DNA from: Bacteroidales bacterium UBA5281
GTDB taxonomy: Bacteria > Bacteroidota > Bacteroidia > Bacteroidales > Lentimicrobiaceae
Assembly: GCA_002410555.1 (NCBI GenBank)
Contig: DHSR01000029.1
Location: forward strand, 1-19,004
Reading direction: 5' to 3'
Length of the DNA stretch: 19,004 bases
Part shown: positions 7,079 through 14,016 of the stretch, piece by piece
Position numbering within the stretch: the first letter of the stretch is position 1
Layout: each line of letters opens with the position of its first letter
The notes under the pieces: generated by a model
Databases searched by the model: none
What the model was told of the DNA's origin: nothing
Seen by the model: the letters and a program-made list of their open reading frames with translations, nothing else
Position numbers and translations under genes: made by a program

Positions 7079-7357
7079 ATGGAAATAGAAAAAGGAAAAA
7101 CCTTCAAATATCTCAAAGAAAAACGGGAGGTATCTCAACAGGCAAAAGACCAGTTGAAGGAATTTAACCGGATGAAAAAATCCATACTCGAAGCACTTAA
7201 GGAAGGGGAGTTGACCATAATAGCACTGTCTGAAAAGCTGAATATGCCTGAACCTGAGGTAGTATACTATCTTATGTCACTGGTAAAATATGGTTTTGTT
7301 GCCACCGGTGAAGTGGACGATATGGATGAGTATTTTACATATAAAATCAAGCAGTAA
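7079..7357 (+). CDS. Small winged-helix protein within the Qmo-like operon
   Basis: A 92-residue protein. Residues 1-32 are strongly charged and probably helical; residues 33-76 form a winged-helix fold (MKKSILEALKEGELTIIALSEKLNMPEPEVVYYLMSLVKYGFV), with the helix-turn-helix at about 46-66 and a wing ending in FTYKIKQ. It has no cysteines, so it is not an electron carrier. It starts 32 bases after the long HdrA gene and its stop overlaps the start of the QmoC-like gene by one base (TAATG), so it is made together with the complex. It could be a transcriptional co-regulator, or a non-DNA-binding winged-helix protein used as a subunit or assembly factor. Function unknown. Confidence 0.75.
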   Translation: MEIEKGKTFKYLKEKREVSQQAKDQLKEFNRMKKSILEALKEGELTIIALSEKLNMPEPEVVYYLMSLVKYGFVATGEVDDMDEYFTYKIKQ

Positions 7358-8409
7358 TGGCAGGAATTGATCCAAAATTCGGAGAAGCACTAAAAAATTA
7401 TGGGGCAATTAATTTTAACGCCTGTTACAATTGTGGCACCTGCACAGCAGTATGCTCTTTGTCCACACCCGAGAACTCTTTCCCGCGCGAAATGATCCGA
7501 CTGAGTGTGCTGGGTATGGAAGAAGAACTTACTTCATCTCTGAAGCCCTGGCTATGTTATTATTGTGGGGAGTGTACCACCTATTGCCCTCAAACGGCCA
7601 ATCCGGGCGAACTAATGATGTCGCTCCGGCGTTGGCTGACATCTAAATACGACTGGACAGGTTTGTCGGGATTATTGTATAAATCACTTCCACTGACTAT
7701 CGTAGCCTTTTTGCTGGTAGCCATTGGCGTGATATCATTTGCTGCCTCACAGGCATTCAATAGTGAAACCATTATGCATTACGGGCATTACTTTGAGATG
7801 ATTGCTATTGGTGCAGTTTTCGCATTTATACTGTTTCCCAACATTATCCGCATGTGGTATTTTGTGATGGTCAGATCAGGCAAGAAACTTTCGCTTACAA
7901 CCTATGTTAAAACCAGCGGTGAATTATTTATACATATGTTTACACAAAAACGCTCACTGGGCTGCGACGACAATCAGTTCAGGTGGTTCGAGCATTTTAT
8001 ACTGGTTATTGGCTATCTGATGCTACTTTTCACTACCGTTTTCCTGGATTGGTTTGGTTCGCAAAATCTATTTGTGATTTTGTTAGGTTATGTTGAAAGT
8101 GCCCTGATATTTATCATCACTGTTGATTTTGTAAAGAGCAGGATTCAGAAAAACCGGGAAGTCAGCAAAAACTCCCAGCCTTCGGATTGGTTTTTTGTGA
8201 TCTGGCTGCTGCTGATGGGTTTAACCGCCTTACTGGTCCGCTCATTCATTGGTCTGGGCATCATCGAAAACAACCTGTGGATGTATTTAATACATCTGAC
8301 GGTGCTGGCACAATGGGCGCTGATAATAGTTCCTTTTGGGAAATGGACCCATTTTTTATACCGCTCATTTGCCATGTATTTTGAGGCATTGCTGGCGAAA
8401 GCCAATTAA
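7357..8409 (+). CDS. QmoC-like membrane subunit (HdrC plus cytochrome b domain)
   Basis: A 350-residue fusion of an HdrC-type ferredoxin domain and a membrane cytochrome b-like domain, the layout of QmoC. The N-terminal part has two [4Fe-4S] motifs: C23/C26/C29/C33 and C67/C70/C73/C77 (CYYCGECTTYCP). Six hydrophobic segments follow at about 110-131, 145-170, 211-233, 237-257, 279-301 and 308-328. Histidines 141/144, 193, 213, 313 and 332 are candidate haem b ligands. This subunit would link the cytoplasmic flavoproteins to the quinone pool. There is no CCG (HdrB) domain, so no heterodisulfide site. It is the last gene of the operon and is followed by a clear terminator. Confidence 0.88.
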   Translation: MAGIDPKFGEALKNYGAINFNACYNCGTCTAVCSLSTPENSFPREMIRLSVLGMEEELTSSLKPWLCYYCGECTTYCPQTANPGELMMSLRRWLTSKYDWTGLSGLLYKSLPLTIVAFLLVAIGVISFAASQAFNSETIMHYGHYFEMIAIGAVFAFILFPNIIRMWYFVMVRSGKKLSLTTYVKTSGELFIHMFTQKRSLGCDDNQFRWFEHFILVIGYLMLLFTTVFLDWFGSQNLFVILLGYVESALIFIITVDFVKSRIQKNREVSKNSQPSDWFFVIWLLLMGLTALLVRSFIGLGIIENNLWMYLIHLTVLAQWALIIVPFGKWTHFLYRSFAMYFEALLAKAN

Positions 8410-8468
8410 ATACTATTTTTTCGGTGCATGCTTTGTGCTGGTTCTGATAAACCAATTTATAAAAAATC

Positions 8469-8506
8469 ACATCGCCCAAAGGGAAACCTGAGGGCGATGT
8501 TTGTTT
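8469..8506. terminator. Intrinsic terminator, probably bidirectional
   Basis: A perfect 9-base stem, ACATCGCCC (8469-8477) with GGGCGATGT (8492-8500), has a 14-base loop that can fold an inner AGG-GAAA-CCT mini-hairpin. TTTGTTTT follows on the plus strand and an A-run precedes it, which gives a T-run on the minus strand. It can therefore end both the Qmo-like operon and the converging gene at 8559-9107. Confidence 0.88.
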
Positions 8507-8558
8507 TAGCAGCTAAATGGTTCTTTTAACATGCAATGTAAGCGTTCATTGGCCTGCG

Positions 8559-9107
8559 TCATTCCTCAGCAAAATTCAACAAAATGGAATAACACCTGCC
8601 TATACCCTTACTTTTTTCTATTTTACTAATGGGTGAAAGGCCCGCCCGAACTCTTACTGAGTTTACATTTTTAAGGGTGAGGACTCCAGTTTTTCCCTGG
8701 TATTCGTGGAAGAGCAATAATGAAGTTTTGAAGGTGGATTGTTTAAACCGCAAAGTAAAATTCCCTGTGCGGGCCGGGTGAATATGAATATACCGGCTCA
8801 GGTTGTCCCCCTTGCGAATAACCCATTGGGAATTGTCGCTCAGGGTAAGGATAAAGAAACCAGAAAGCGCTGATAATGCCTTCTCAAAAGAGCGGATTTC
8901 CAGGAGTCCTCTCTCTTTAAGTTGATCGATTACCTCCCGGGCTATAGTCGCCGGAGAAAGAAAACCGGTATATAAATCTGTATAGTTATTACAGAAATTA
9001 TCGGGTAATACATCGGGTTCTAAAGGGTTGAACTTCAAAATATAAGTCAAGTGATGATTGCAGGCATTGAATTTTACAGGCAGGGGTATGTCTGGTTTGG
9101 ATTGCAT
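8559..9107 (-). CDS. Hypothetical protein
   Basis: A 182-residue soluble protein that I do not recognise. The start is set at the ATG of MQSKPDIPLPVKF; the frame stays open upstream to 9200, but the added 31 residues (lysine- and tyrosine-rich, with no family character) look like untranslated leader. A near-consensus -7 element (TATTTATG, minus strand, 9131-9138) sits just before the chosen start. Visible parts: an N-terminal segment with C16 and HH at 18-19, then a stretch (about 50-85) with a helix EVIDQLKERGLLEIRSFEKAL, then a beta-rich C-terminal half with many short strands. No signal peptide or membrane segment. It converges on the Qmo-like operon and shares its terminator. Confidence 0.6.
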   Translation of the reverse strand: MQSKPDIPLPVKFNACNHHLTYILKFNPLEPDVLPDNFCNNYTDLYTGFLSPATIAREVIDQLKERGLLEIRSFEKALSALSGFFILTLSDNSQWVIRKGDNLSRYIHIHPARTGNFTLRFKQSTFKTSLLLFHEYQGKTGVLTLKNVNSVRVRAGLSPISKIEKSKGIGRCYSILLNFAEE

Positions 9108-9307
9108 GGTCAGGTGCTGGTGAAATATTGCATAAATATAAACATACTTTAATTTCAGGCTGTGTGTCGGCCATGCTTTCTTTTTAATAATGAAACCCAA
9201 ATAACCACAACGGAATTTTTCTGTCGTAACCGGTTTCTGTATCTCTAAAGATGATAATCAGGAAACTAAGCGTGGAATAACCCAACCAGACCGGATTCCT
9301 ATAAAAT

Positions 9308-9345
9308 ATCAGGTAGGGAGATGACATATTGTCTGCCTGCCTGAT
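9308..9345 (-). terminator. Candidate terminator downstream of glutaminase
   Basis: The stem ATCAGGTAGG (9308-9317) pairs with CCTGCCTGAT (9336-9345) over 10 pairs with one G-U, continued after a mismatch by 4-5 inner pairs. On the minus strand it is followed by ATTTTATA, a weak T-run. It lies about 42 bases after the glutaminase stop codon. Confidence 0.45.
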
Positions 9346-9386
9346 CTGTTTGTTGAAGGATAAATGTATGTTATTCAGCCGTAAAT

Positions 9387-10307
9387 TTAAAATATTGACA
9401 ACTTTGTTTCTGTGGTAAACAATTCCAGAAACTTCATGCCCCGGTATGAGTTGCCCTTATCATTTAGTTTAGGGCTCCATACAGCAATGCAATATTTGTT
9501 TGGATGTACTGCAATAATTCCACCGCCTACTCCGCTTTTGCCCGGAAGACCAACCCGGAAGGCAAATTCACCGGACTCATCATAAAAACCGCAGGTTTGC
9601 ATAATGGCATTTATCCGTTTTGCCTGGCTCATATTTAAAATCTCATCATTATCAGAAGACCTGAAATCATCACTGGCTAAGTAGAGGAAGGTTTGCGATA
9701 GCTCCTGACAACTCATTTCAAGGGAGCAGATATGAAAGTAAAAATCAAGCACCTCATTGGGGTCATTTATAATGTTTCCAAATGATTTTATAAAGTTACA
9801 CAGGGCCACATTTCTATAACCTACAGATTTCTCAGAGTTTACCACCCGCCCGGAATAATTTAATTGCTGATTATTGTTTATGCTGCGGCAGAAAGTCAAA
9901 AAGTCTTCTTTCGGGTTTTTCAGATGAAGGATAAGGATATCGCAAATGACCAGAGCACCTGCATTAATGAAAGGATTCCTGGGAATTCCTTTGTCTACTT
10001 CCAGTTGGCTGAGTGAATTAAATGCAGTACCCGAAGGTTCAACCCCAAGCCGTTCCCAGAGTTTTTCACCTAAAATTTTATAGGCCAGGCTAACGGTAAG
10101 TACTTTTGAGATGCTTTGTAACGAAAATTTTGTCTGGTAACACCCTAAACCATATTCCTGGCCATCAACAGAGGTAAGGTGGACTGCGAAACTCTCAGGG
10201 TCAACATTGGTAAGTTCGGGTATGTAATGGGCCAACTCACCCAGGTTTTCACCGGTTTTTACCGTTTGAAATACATTCCCGATGATATCTTTATAATTCA
10301 TTTTCAT
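9387..10307 (-). CDS. glsA: Glutaminase (serine-dependent, GlsA/GlsB family)
   Basis: A 306-residue glutaminase that hydrolyses L-glutamine to glutamate and ammonia in the cytoplasm. The fold is the serine beta-lactamase-like type. The catalytic SxxK motif is S65-I-S-K68 in TKFSLQSISKVL, and family blocks follow closely: WERLGVEPSGTAFNSL, DKGIPRNPFINAGALV, SLEMSCQELSQTFLYLA, and the C-terminal FAFRVGLPGKSGVGGGIIAVHPNKYCIAVWSP. Length matches the family. I chose the ATG at 10307 (MKMNYKDI), with an equally possible in-frame ATG at 10301. The frame is open further upstream to 10481, but the extra 58 residues match nothing in the family and a perfect -7 element lies inside that stretch. Confidence 0.95.
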   Translation of the reverse strand: MKMNYKDIIGNVFQTVKTGENLGELAHYIPELTNVDPESFAVHLTSVDGQEYGLGCYQTKFSLQSISKVLTVSLAYKILGEKLWERLGVEPSGTAFNSLSQLEVDKGIPRNPFINAGALVICDILILHLKNPKEDFLTFCRSINNNQQLNYSGRVVNSEKSVGYRNVALCNFIKSFGNIINDPNEVLDFYFHICSLEMSCQELSQTFLYLASDDFRSSDNDEILNMSQAKRINAIMQTCGFYDESGEFAFRVGLPGKSGVGGGIIAVHPNKYCIAVWSPKLNDKGNSYRGMKFLELFTTETKLSIF

Positions 10308-10348
10308 CTTATAAAAACAATTAAAAACAATTCGTATTCGATCATCTG

Positions 10349-10356
10349 CAAAAATA
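10349..10356 (-). promoter_or_regulatory. -7 promoter element for glutaminase
   Basis: The minus strand reads TATTTTTG, a perfect TAnnTTTG. A start near 10342 leaves a leader of about 35 bases before the ATG at 10307. This decides against the longer reading frame, whose start would lie upstream of the promoter. Confidence 0.55.
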
Positions 10357-10660
10357 GCATAAAGTAACCAGCCCGGATGGAGAGTTCTCAGGATAATGCA
10401 TTCAAAATGAATATGCAGTAACATACATTTAATATGAAATTTACAGTCTTGCCGTTCTTTCCCAAAATAATATTCTTCCAAAACAGTAAATGCTGTTTTT
10501 GCAGATTAATCAGGTTAAACAAAAGTGCAACTGACTTCAGAATCGGTCTTTATAAGACCTGTTTCCTGAAAAAGTGTTATTTTGCAAATAATTCAAGCCG
10601 TTTACCGTTGTTGTAACAGAAAGAGTTCTTATTTGACTATACATTTACATTTCGAACCGA
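10357..10660. other. Divergent intergenic region, glutaminase / nucleoside kinase
   Basis: An AT-rich non-coding stretch. The only promoter-like match on the plus strand is TTATTTTG (10577-10584), seven of eight bases of the -7 consensus, about 75 bases before the kinase start. Small open frames here have no recognisable features. No repeat or RNA gene is seen. Confidence 0.4.
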
Positions 10661-12331
10661 ATGCTTCGTACTTACGCCATTTATTGTGAAAACACCCAAA
10701 CGGAGAAAGAATATCCGTTTGGTACTACCCTTGCCGAAATTGCTGCCGATCAGCATGTTGATCTGGGCTTTCCCGTTTTAGGTGCTATGGTCAACAATTC
10801 ACTGAAGGAATTGACCTATATGATTTACAAGCCTAAGACGGTAAATTTTATTGGATTTCCTCATGTGGATGGGCAGAGAATGTATTTGCGCTCCTTGTCC
10901 ATGGTTTTATTCAAGGCGGCCCGCGACCTGTTTCCCGACCATAAGTTGAAAGTTCAGCATTCGGTTTCTGGGGGCTTGTATTGTGAGTTGGTGAACCACA
11001 AAAGTCCTGGCCCCCTTAAAGAAATTGTTGAGCGATTAAAACAACGGATGCAGGAAATCATTGCAATGGATTTGCCTTTTGAAAGGAATGAAATCAGGAC
11101 AGAAGAGGCATTGAAAATTTTTGAGCAATTTAATCTTGAGGATAAATGCATACTGATGCGTACCAGGCGACAGTTTTACAGCTCGGTATACCGGCTCGAC
11201 GATGTGGTAAATTATTTTTATGGTTATCTGGTACCTTCCACGGGTTATTTGAAAAATTTCGGACTCGAGGAATATCACGAAGGGATGCTGTTGGTAATGC
11301 CTCAAAAAAACAACCCGGAGCAATTGGTCAAAGTGGTACATCAACCCAAATTGTTTGAGATTTTCAGGGAATTCAAGGATTGGGTTGAAATTATCGGTGT
11401 TCCCCATATGGGTCAATTAAATCAAAAGGTATTGAATGGAGAAATCAGTGGCATTATAAAGATTTCCGAAGCTTTGCAAGAAAAGAAAGTGGCTCAGATT
11501 GCCGATATGGTTCAGTATAGAAAACAGGTAAAAGTTGTTTTTGTATCAGGGCCTTCCTCATCGGGGAAGACAACTTTTGCAAAACGATTGTCCGTTCAGT
11601 TAAGTGTTTTGGGCTTTAAACCCAGGGTAATATCCATGGATAATTATTTTGTTGACCGGGAATTGACACCCCTGGATATAAACGGGAATCTGGATTTTGA
11701 AAGCCCCGGGGCCATTGATGTGGAATTGTTAAACAGTAACCTAAACAGCCTTTTTGCCGGTAATGAAATAGACTTACCCAAATTTTCCTTTGTAAATGGC
11801 AAACGTTTTTATGATGGTACCAAACTCCAGCTTGGAGAGAATGCTATTCTGGTCATTGAAGGCATTCATGCACTGAATCCACTTATTTCGCGGTCTATTG
11901 AAGCCAGCAGAATGATGAAAGTGTATGTATCTGCCCTAACGCCTTTGCGTATTGATTCCAACAATAATATTCCTACCAATGAAAACCGGCTTATCAGACG
12001 AATGGTCCGCGATAGCCGATACAGGGGTTATTCAGCACTTGATACCATGCGCCGGTGGCCGAGCGTACGCCTGGGTGAAGAAATTCATATTTTCCCATTT
12101 CAGGAAGAGGCAGATGTGATGTTCAATACTGCGCTGGTTTATGAGCTGGGCGTGTTGCGCCGCTATGCTGAACCTTTGTTGAAAGAGGTGCCCCCAATTG
12201 CTCCTGAATATTCGGAAGCACAGCGATTGTTGAAATTCCTCTCGTATGTGATCCCTATCGGCGAAACAGAAATACCGCCTACCTCTATATTGCGGGAGTT
12301 CCTGGATGGCAGTAGTTTTGATTACTCGTAA
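10661..12331 (+). CDS. Nucleoside (uridine-type) kinase with N-terminal TGS/ThrRS-like region
   Basis: A 556-residue protein with two parts. The first (about 1-280) begins with a TGS-like domain (EYPFGTTLAEIAADQHVD...LGAMVNNSLKELTYMI) followed by a region resembling the editing part of threonyl-tRNA synthetase (SHxV-like QHSVSGGLYCEL near 99-110). The second is a uridine kinase/phosphoribulokinase P-loop domain: Walker A GPSSSGKTT (297-305), MDNYFVDRE (326-334, the typical base/sugar-binding aspartate segment), NLDFESPGAID and the strand VIEGIHALNP (398-407), then RLIRRMVRDSRYRG. It should phosphorylate a nucleoside using NTP. This long architecture is common in Bacteroidota and some Firmicutes. 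It stands alone, divergent from glutaminase. The exact nucleoside is unknown. Confidence 0.9.
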   Translation: MLRTYAIYCENTQTEKEYPFGTTLAEIAADQHVDLGFPVLGAMVNNSLKELTYMIYKPKTVNFIGFPHVDGQRMYLRSLSMVLFKAARDLFPDHKLKVQHSVSGGLYCELVNHKSPGPLKEIVERLKQRMQEIIAMDLPFERNEIRTEEALKIFEQFNLEDKCILMRTRRQFYSSVYRLDDVVNYFYGYLVPSTGYLKNFGLEEYHEGMLLVMPQKNNPEQLVKVVHQPKLFEIFREFKDWVEIIGVPHMGQLNQKVLNGEISGIIKISEALQEKKVAQIADMVQYRKQVKVVFVSGPSSSGKTTFAKRLSVQLSVLGFKPRVISMDNYFVDRELTPLDINGNLDFESPGAIDVELLNSNLNSLFAGNEIDLPKFSFVNGKRFYDGTKLQLGENAILVIEGIHALNPLISRSIEASRMMKVYVSALTPLRIDSNNNIPTNENRLIRRMVRDSRYRGYSALDTMRRWPSVRLGEEIHIFPFQEEADVMFNTALVYELGVLRRYAEPLLKEVPPIAPEYSEAQRLLKFLSYVIPIGETEIPPTSILREFLDGSSFDYS

Positions 12332-12445
12332 GAGTAATGCAGGATTGAACCAGAGAAGATGATAAATGTTTCATTCTGTTTCCTATAACGATTGCCGGAT
12401 ATAGCTTATGGTTGTCTCTATCTGCCTTTATCAAATCCAGGCTCT

Positions 12446-12625
12446 TTATTCTGTTTTATCGTACCTGTATTTCGCGTAAAACGGAATAAAAACAAGAGAA
12501 ATGCCGGTAAGACCAGCAATCAACAGTACCGAAGCTCCCTGGTAATGCAACAGCTTAAACAATACCGACATTACGGTCAATGAGCCAAACAGGGCGCCTG
12601 AAATAAATGCTATTTTTTTAATCAT
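12446..12625 (-). CDS. Small two-helix membrane protein, GldL-like
   Basis: A 59-residue membrane protein. It starts with MIKKIAFISGALFGSLTVMSVLFKLLHYQGASVLL and has a second hydrophobic helix, IAGLTGISLVFIPFY, ending in a charged tail. The FKLLHYQGA turn between the helices resembles the membrane hairpin of GldL-type and similar small Bacteroidota proteins, but this is too short to be GldL. The start could be two codons earlier (MHMIKK, 12631); the longer frame to 12733 would run back into the VOC gene and is unlikely. It follows the VOC lipoprotein by about 22-28 bases and is probably co-transcribed. Confidence 0.65.
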   Translation of the reverse strand: MIKKIAFISGALFGSLTVMSVLFKLLHYQGASVLLIAGLTGISLVFIPFYAKYRYDKTE

Positions 12626-12653
12626 GTGCATGGTTTTTAAAATATCGTTCTGG

Positions 12654-13196
12654 CTATTTAGTTGTTTTCCCGCCCATGGACGTAAAAACGCTGTCAACCG
12701 GTTCCCAAAGCTCAATCTTGTTGCCGTCAGCATCCATTATATGAACGAATTTGCCGTATTCAAACGATTCAATTTCATCGAGGACGGTTACCCCACTATT
12801 TTTTAGCTTTTTCACCAGACCTTCAATATTCTGCACCCGGTAATTGATCATGAACTCTTTTGTTGAGGGAGCGAAATACTCGCTTCCCTTGACAAAGGGA
12901 CTCCACTGAAGGTAGTTGATTTCATCGGGGCGGTTGGCATTCCTGAATTCAAAGCTTGAGCCCCACTCATTGGTTTCCAGGCCCAGATGAACAGCATACC
13001 ATTCTTTTGTCTTATCGGGATGGTCAGAGAAAAAGAAAATACCACCAATACCGGTTACTCTGGGAGTGGTATCATTGGTCAGGTCTGGTTGTTCCGGAGT
13101 TTTGGGTTGTTCATCCATGTTTTTAGAGGTGTCAGTTTTGCGGTTGCAGCCTGCAATTAGGGCAAGCATCCATACAAGAGTAAAAATTCTGATCAT
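12654..13196 (-). CDS. VOC (glyoxalase/bleomycin-resistance) domain lipoprotein
   Basis: A 180-residue lipoprotein. The signal peptide MIRIFTLVWMLALIAGC ends in a lipobox with the modified cysteine at C17, then a polar linker (18-45). A single vicinal-oxygen-chelate domain fills about 46-168: VTGIGGIFFFSDHPDKTKEWYAVHLGL at the start and FVHIMDADGNKIELWEP at the end, with E163 at a usual metal-ligand position. Single-domain VOC proteins act as dimers in glyoxalases, dioxygenases and drug-binding proteins; an exported, lipid-anchored one is unusual, and its substrate is not apparent. A perfect -7 element precedes it, and the small membrane protein downstream is likely in the same transcript. 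Confidence 0.85.
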   Translation of the reverse strand: MIRIFTLVWMLALIAGCNRKTDTSKNMDEQPKTPEQPDLTNDTTPRVTGIGGIFFFSDHPDKTKEWYAVHLGLETNEWGSSFEFRNANRPDEINYLQWSPFVKGSEYFAPSTKEFMINYRVQNIEGLVKKLKNSGVTVLDEIESFEYGKFVHIMDADGNKIELWEPVDSVFTSMGGKTTK

Positions 13197-13245
13197 CTGG
13201 AATTATTTTAGGTGGTAGATACATTCCATTGATGCTTCCATTTTC

Positions 13246-13253
13246 CAAAAGTA
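13246..13253 (-). promoter_or_regulatory. -7 promoter element for the VOC lipoprotein gene
   Basis: The minus strand reads TACTTTTG, a perfect TAnnTTTG, giving a predicted start near 13239 and a leader of about 43 bases. Confidence 0.5.
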
Positions 13254-13409
13254 AGCCAATAATTCCATTGAGCCAATAGCTTCTGCACGATTTTTAAGAT
13301 TCTGATCCGGCTAAAAATGAGAAGCTAATCAAACACTGAAAAGAAAATTGTATTTTTAATCTTTTAAAAAGAACAGAAATTTTTACTACTTTCATAAACC
13401 AAATATACA

Positions 13410-13700
13410 ATGAGAGATACTGAATCAATAACACTTCATGAGGATGAAATGGAAAATCATCCCAATAATTATAATGGCTGGAGCCGGGAATATGCCCAAA
13501 TGGCTGTATTAAAAGCGCTGGAAAAAATGAAATACGAAGAATTAAATACGATAGAATTCACAAGATATTCCTGTGCTAAAACAGACCCCGAACGCGCATA
13601 TTCGGAAGTTTGCTTTGTGGAAACTAAAAGTCCCGGCTACTTCTTCGTGATGAGAGATATGGTGGATCATATCAATGTGATCTATAACCGATGGGATTAG
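13410..13700 (+). CDS. Hypothetical protein, 96 residues
   Basis: A short acidic, soluble protein that I do not recognise. The first 20 residues are polar; a helix follows (REYAQMAVLKALEKMKYEELNTIEF), then beta strands (RAYSEVCFVETKSPGYFFVMRDMVDHINVIYNRW). The C-terminal strand-rich half, with its ending in VIYNRWD, looks like a compact alpha/beta domain. It has its own AT-rich upstream region, and codon use looks like that of neighbouring genes. It stands between divergent and co-directional genes with no operon partner. Confidence 0.6.
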   Translation: MRDTESITLHEDEMENHPNNYNGWSREYAQMAVLKALEKMKYEELNTIEFTRYSCAKTDPERAYSEVCFVETKSPGYFFVMRDMVDHINVIYNRWD

Positions 13701-13974
13701 AGTGTGTATGCCGGATTTGTTTTTTTTGGTCAGTGGGGCTCAACATACAGAGAATATCCGCGCTTATTTTAAATCTGATACAGCTTTTGCCCATTAAATA
13801 GTTGATATTGCCGGGGAGTCAGTGCGGAACTTTGAGTCGCACCCCTGACTTGCTAAGGGCAAGTACTGCTTTCTTGATATTAAGGATTCATTTTCCTATT
13901 GAAAAGATGCCTGATTCAATAAACTATTTTAAACATTAGTATGCTCCAATGCCTCCCGTTCCCCAAAAATTCCT
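13701..13974. other. Intergenic region with two overlapping hairpins
   Basis: No gene is seen. A hairpin spans 13818-13849: GTCAG/CTGAC, a three-base bulge, TGCG/CGCA and an 11-base loop. It overlaps by two bases a second hairpin, ACTTGC (13848-13853) with GCAAGT (13859-13864). They could be alternative folds of a leader, or a weak terminator for the 96-residue gene, but no T-run follows. Confidence 0.35.
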
Positions 13975-13982
13975 TAACTTTG
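13975..13982 (+). promoter_or_regulatory. -7 promoter element for the aminotransferase gene
   Basis: TAACTTTG is a perfect TAnnTTTG; a start near 13989 leaves a leader of about 28 bases before the ATG at 14017. Confidence 0.55.
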
Positions 13983-14016
13983 GTCAAAATGCATCGTTTT
14001 ACTGTAAATTCATGTT

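Noticed and set aside
3407..8409. Methanogen-type heterodisulfide reductase
   Set aside because: HdrB (CCG domains) is missing and the HdrC part is fused to a membrane cytochrome domain, as in QmoC.
9108..9200. N-terminal extension of the hypothetical protein at 8559-9107
   Set aside because: Extra 31 residues look like leader sequence; a near-consensus -7 element lies inside.
10308..10481. N-terminal extension of glutaminase by 58 residues
   Set aside because: No match to the family, and a perfect -7 promoter element lies within it.
12322..12337. Hairpin TTACTC/GAGTAA at the kinase stop codon as a terminator
   Set aside because: Only six AT-rich pairs and no T-run follows.
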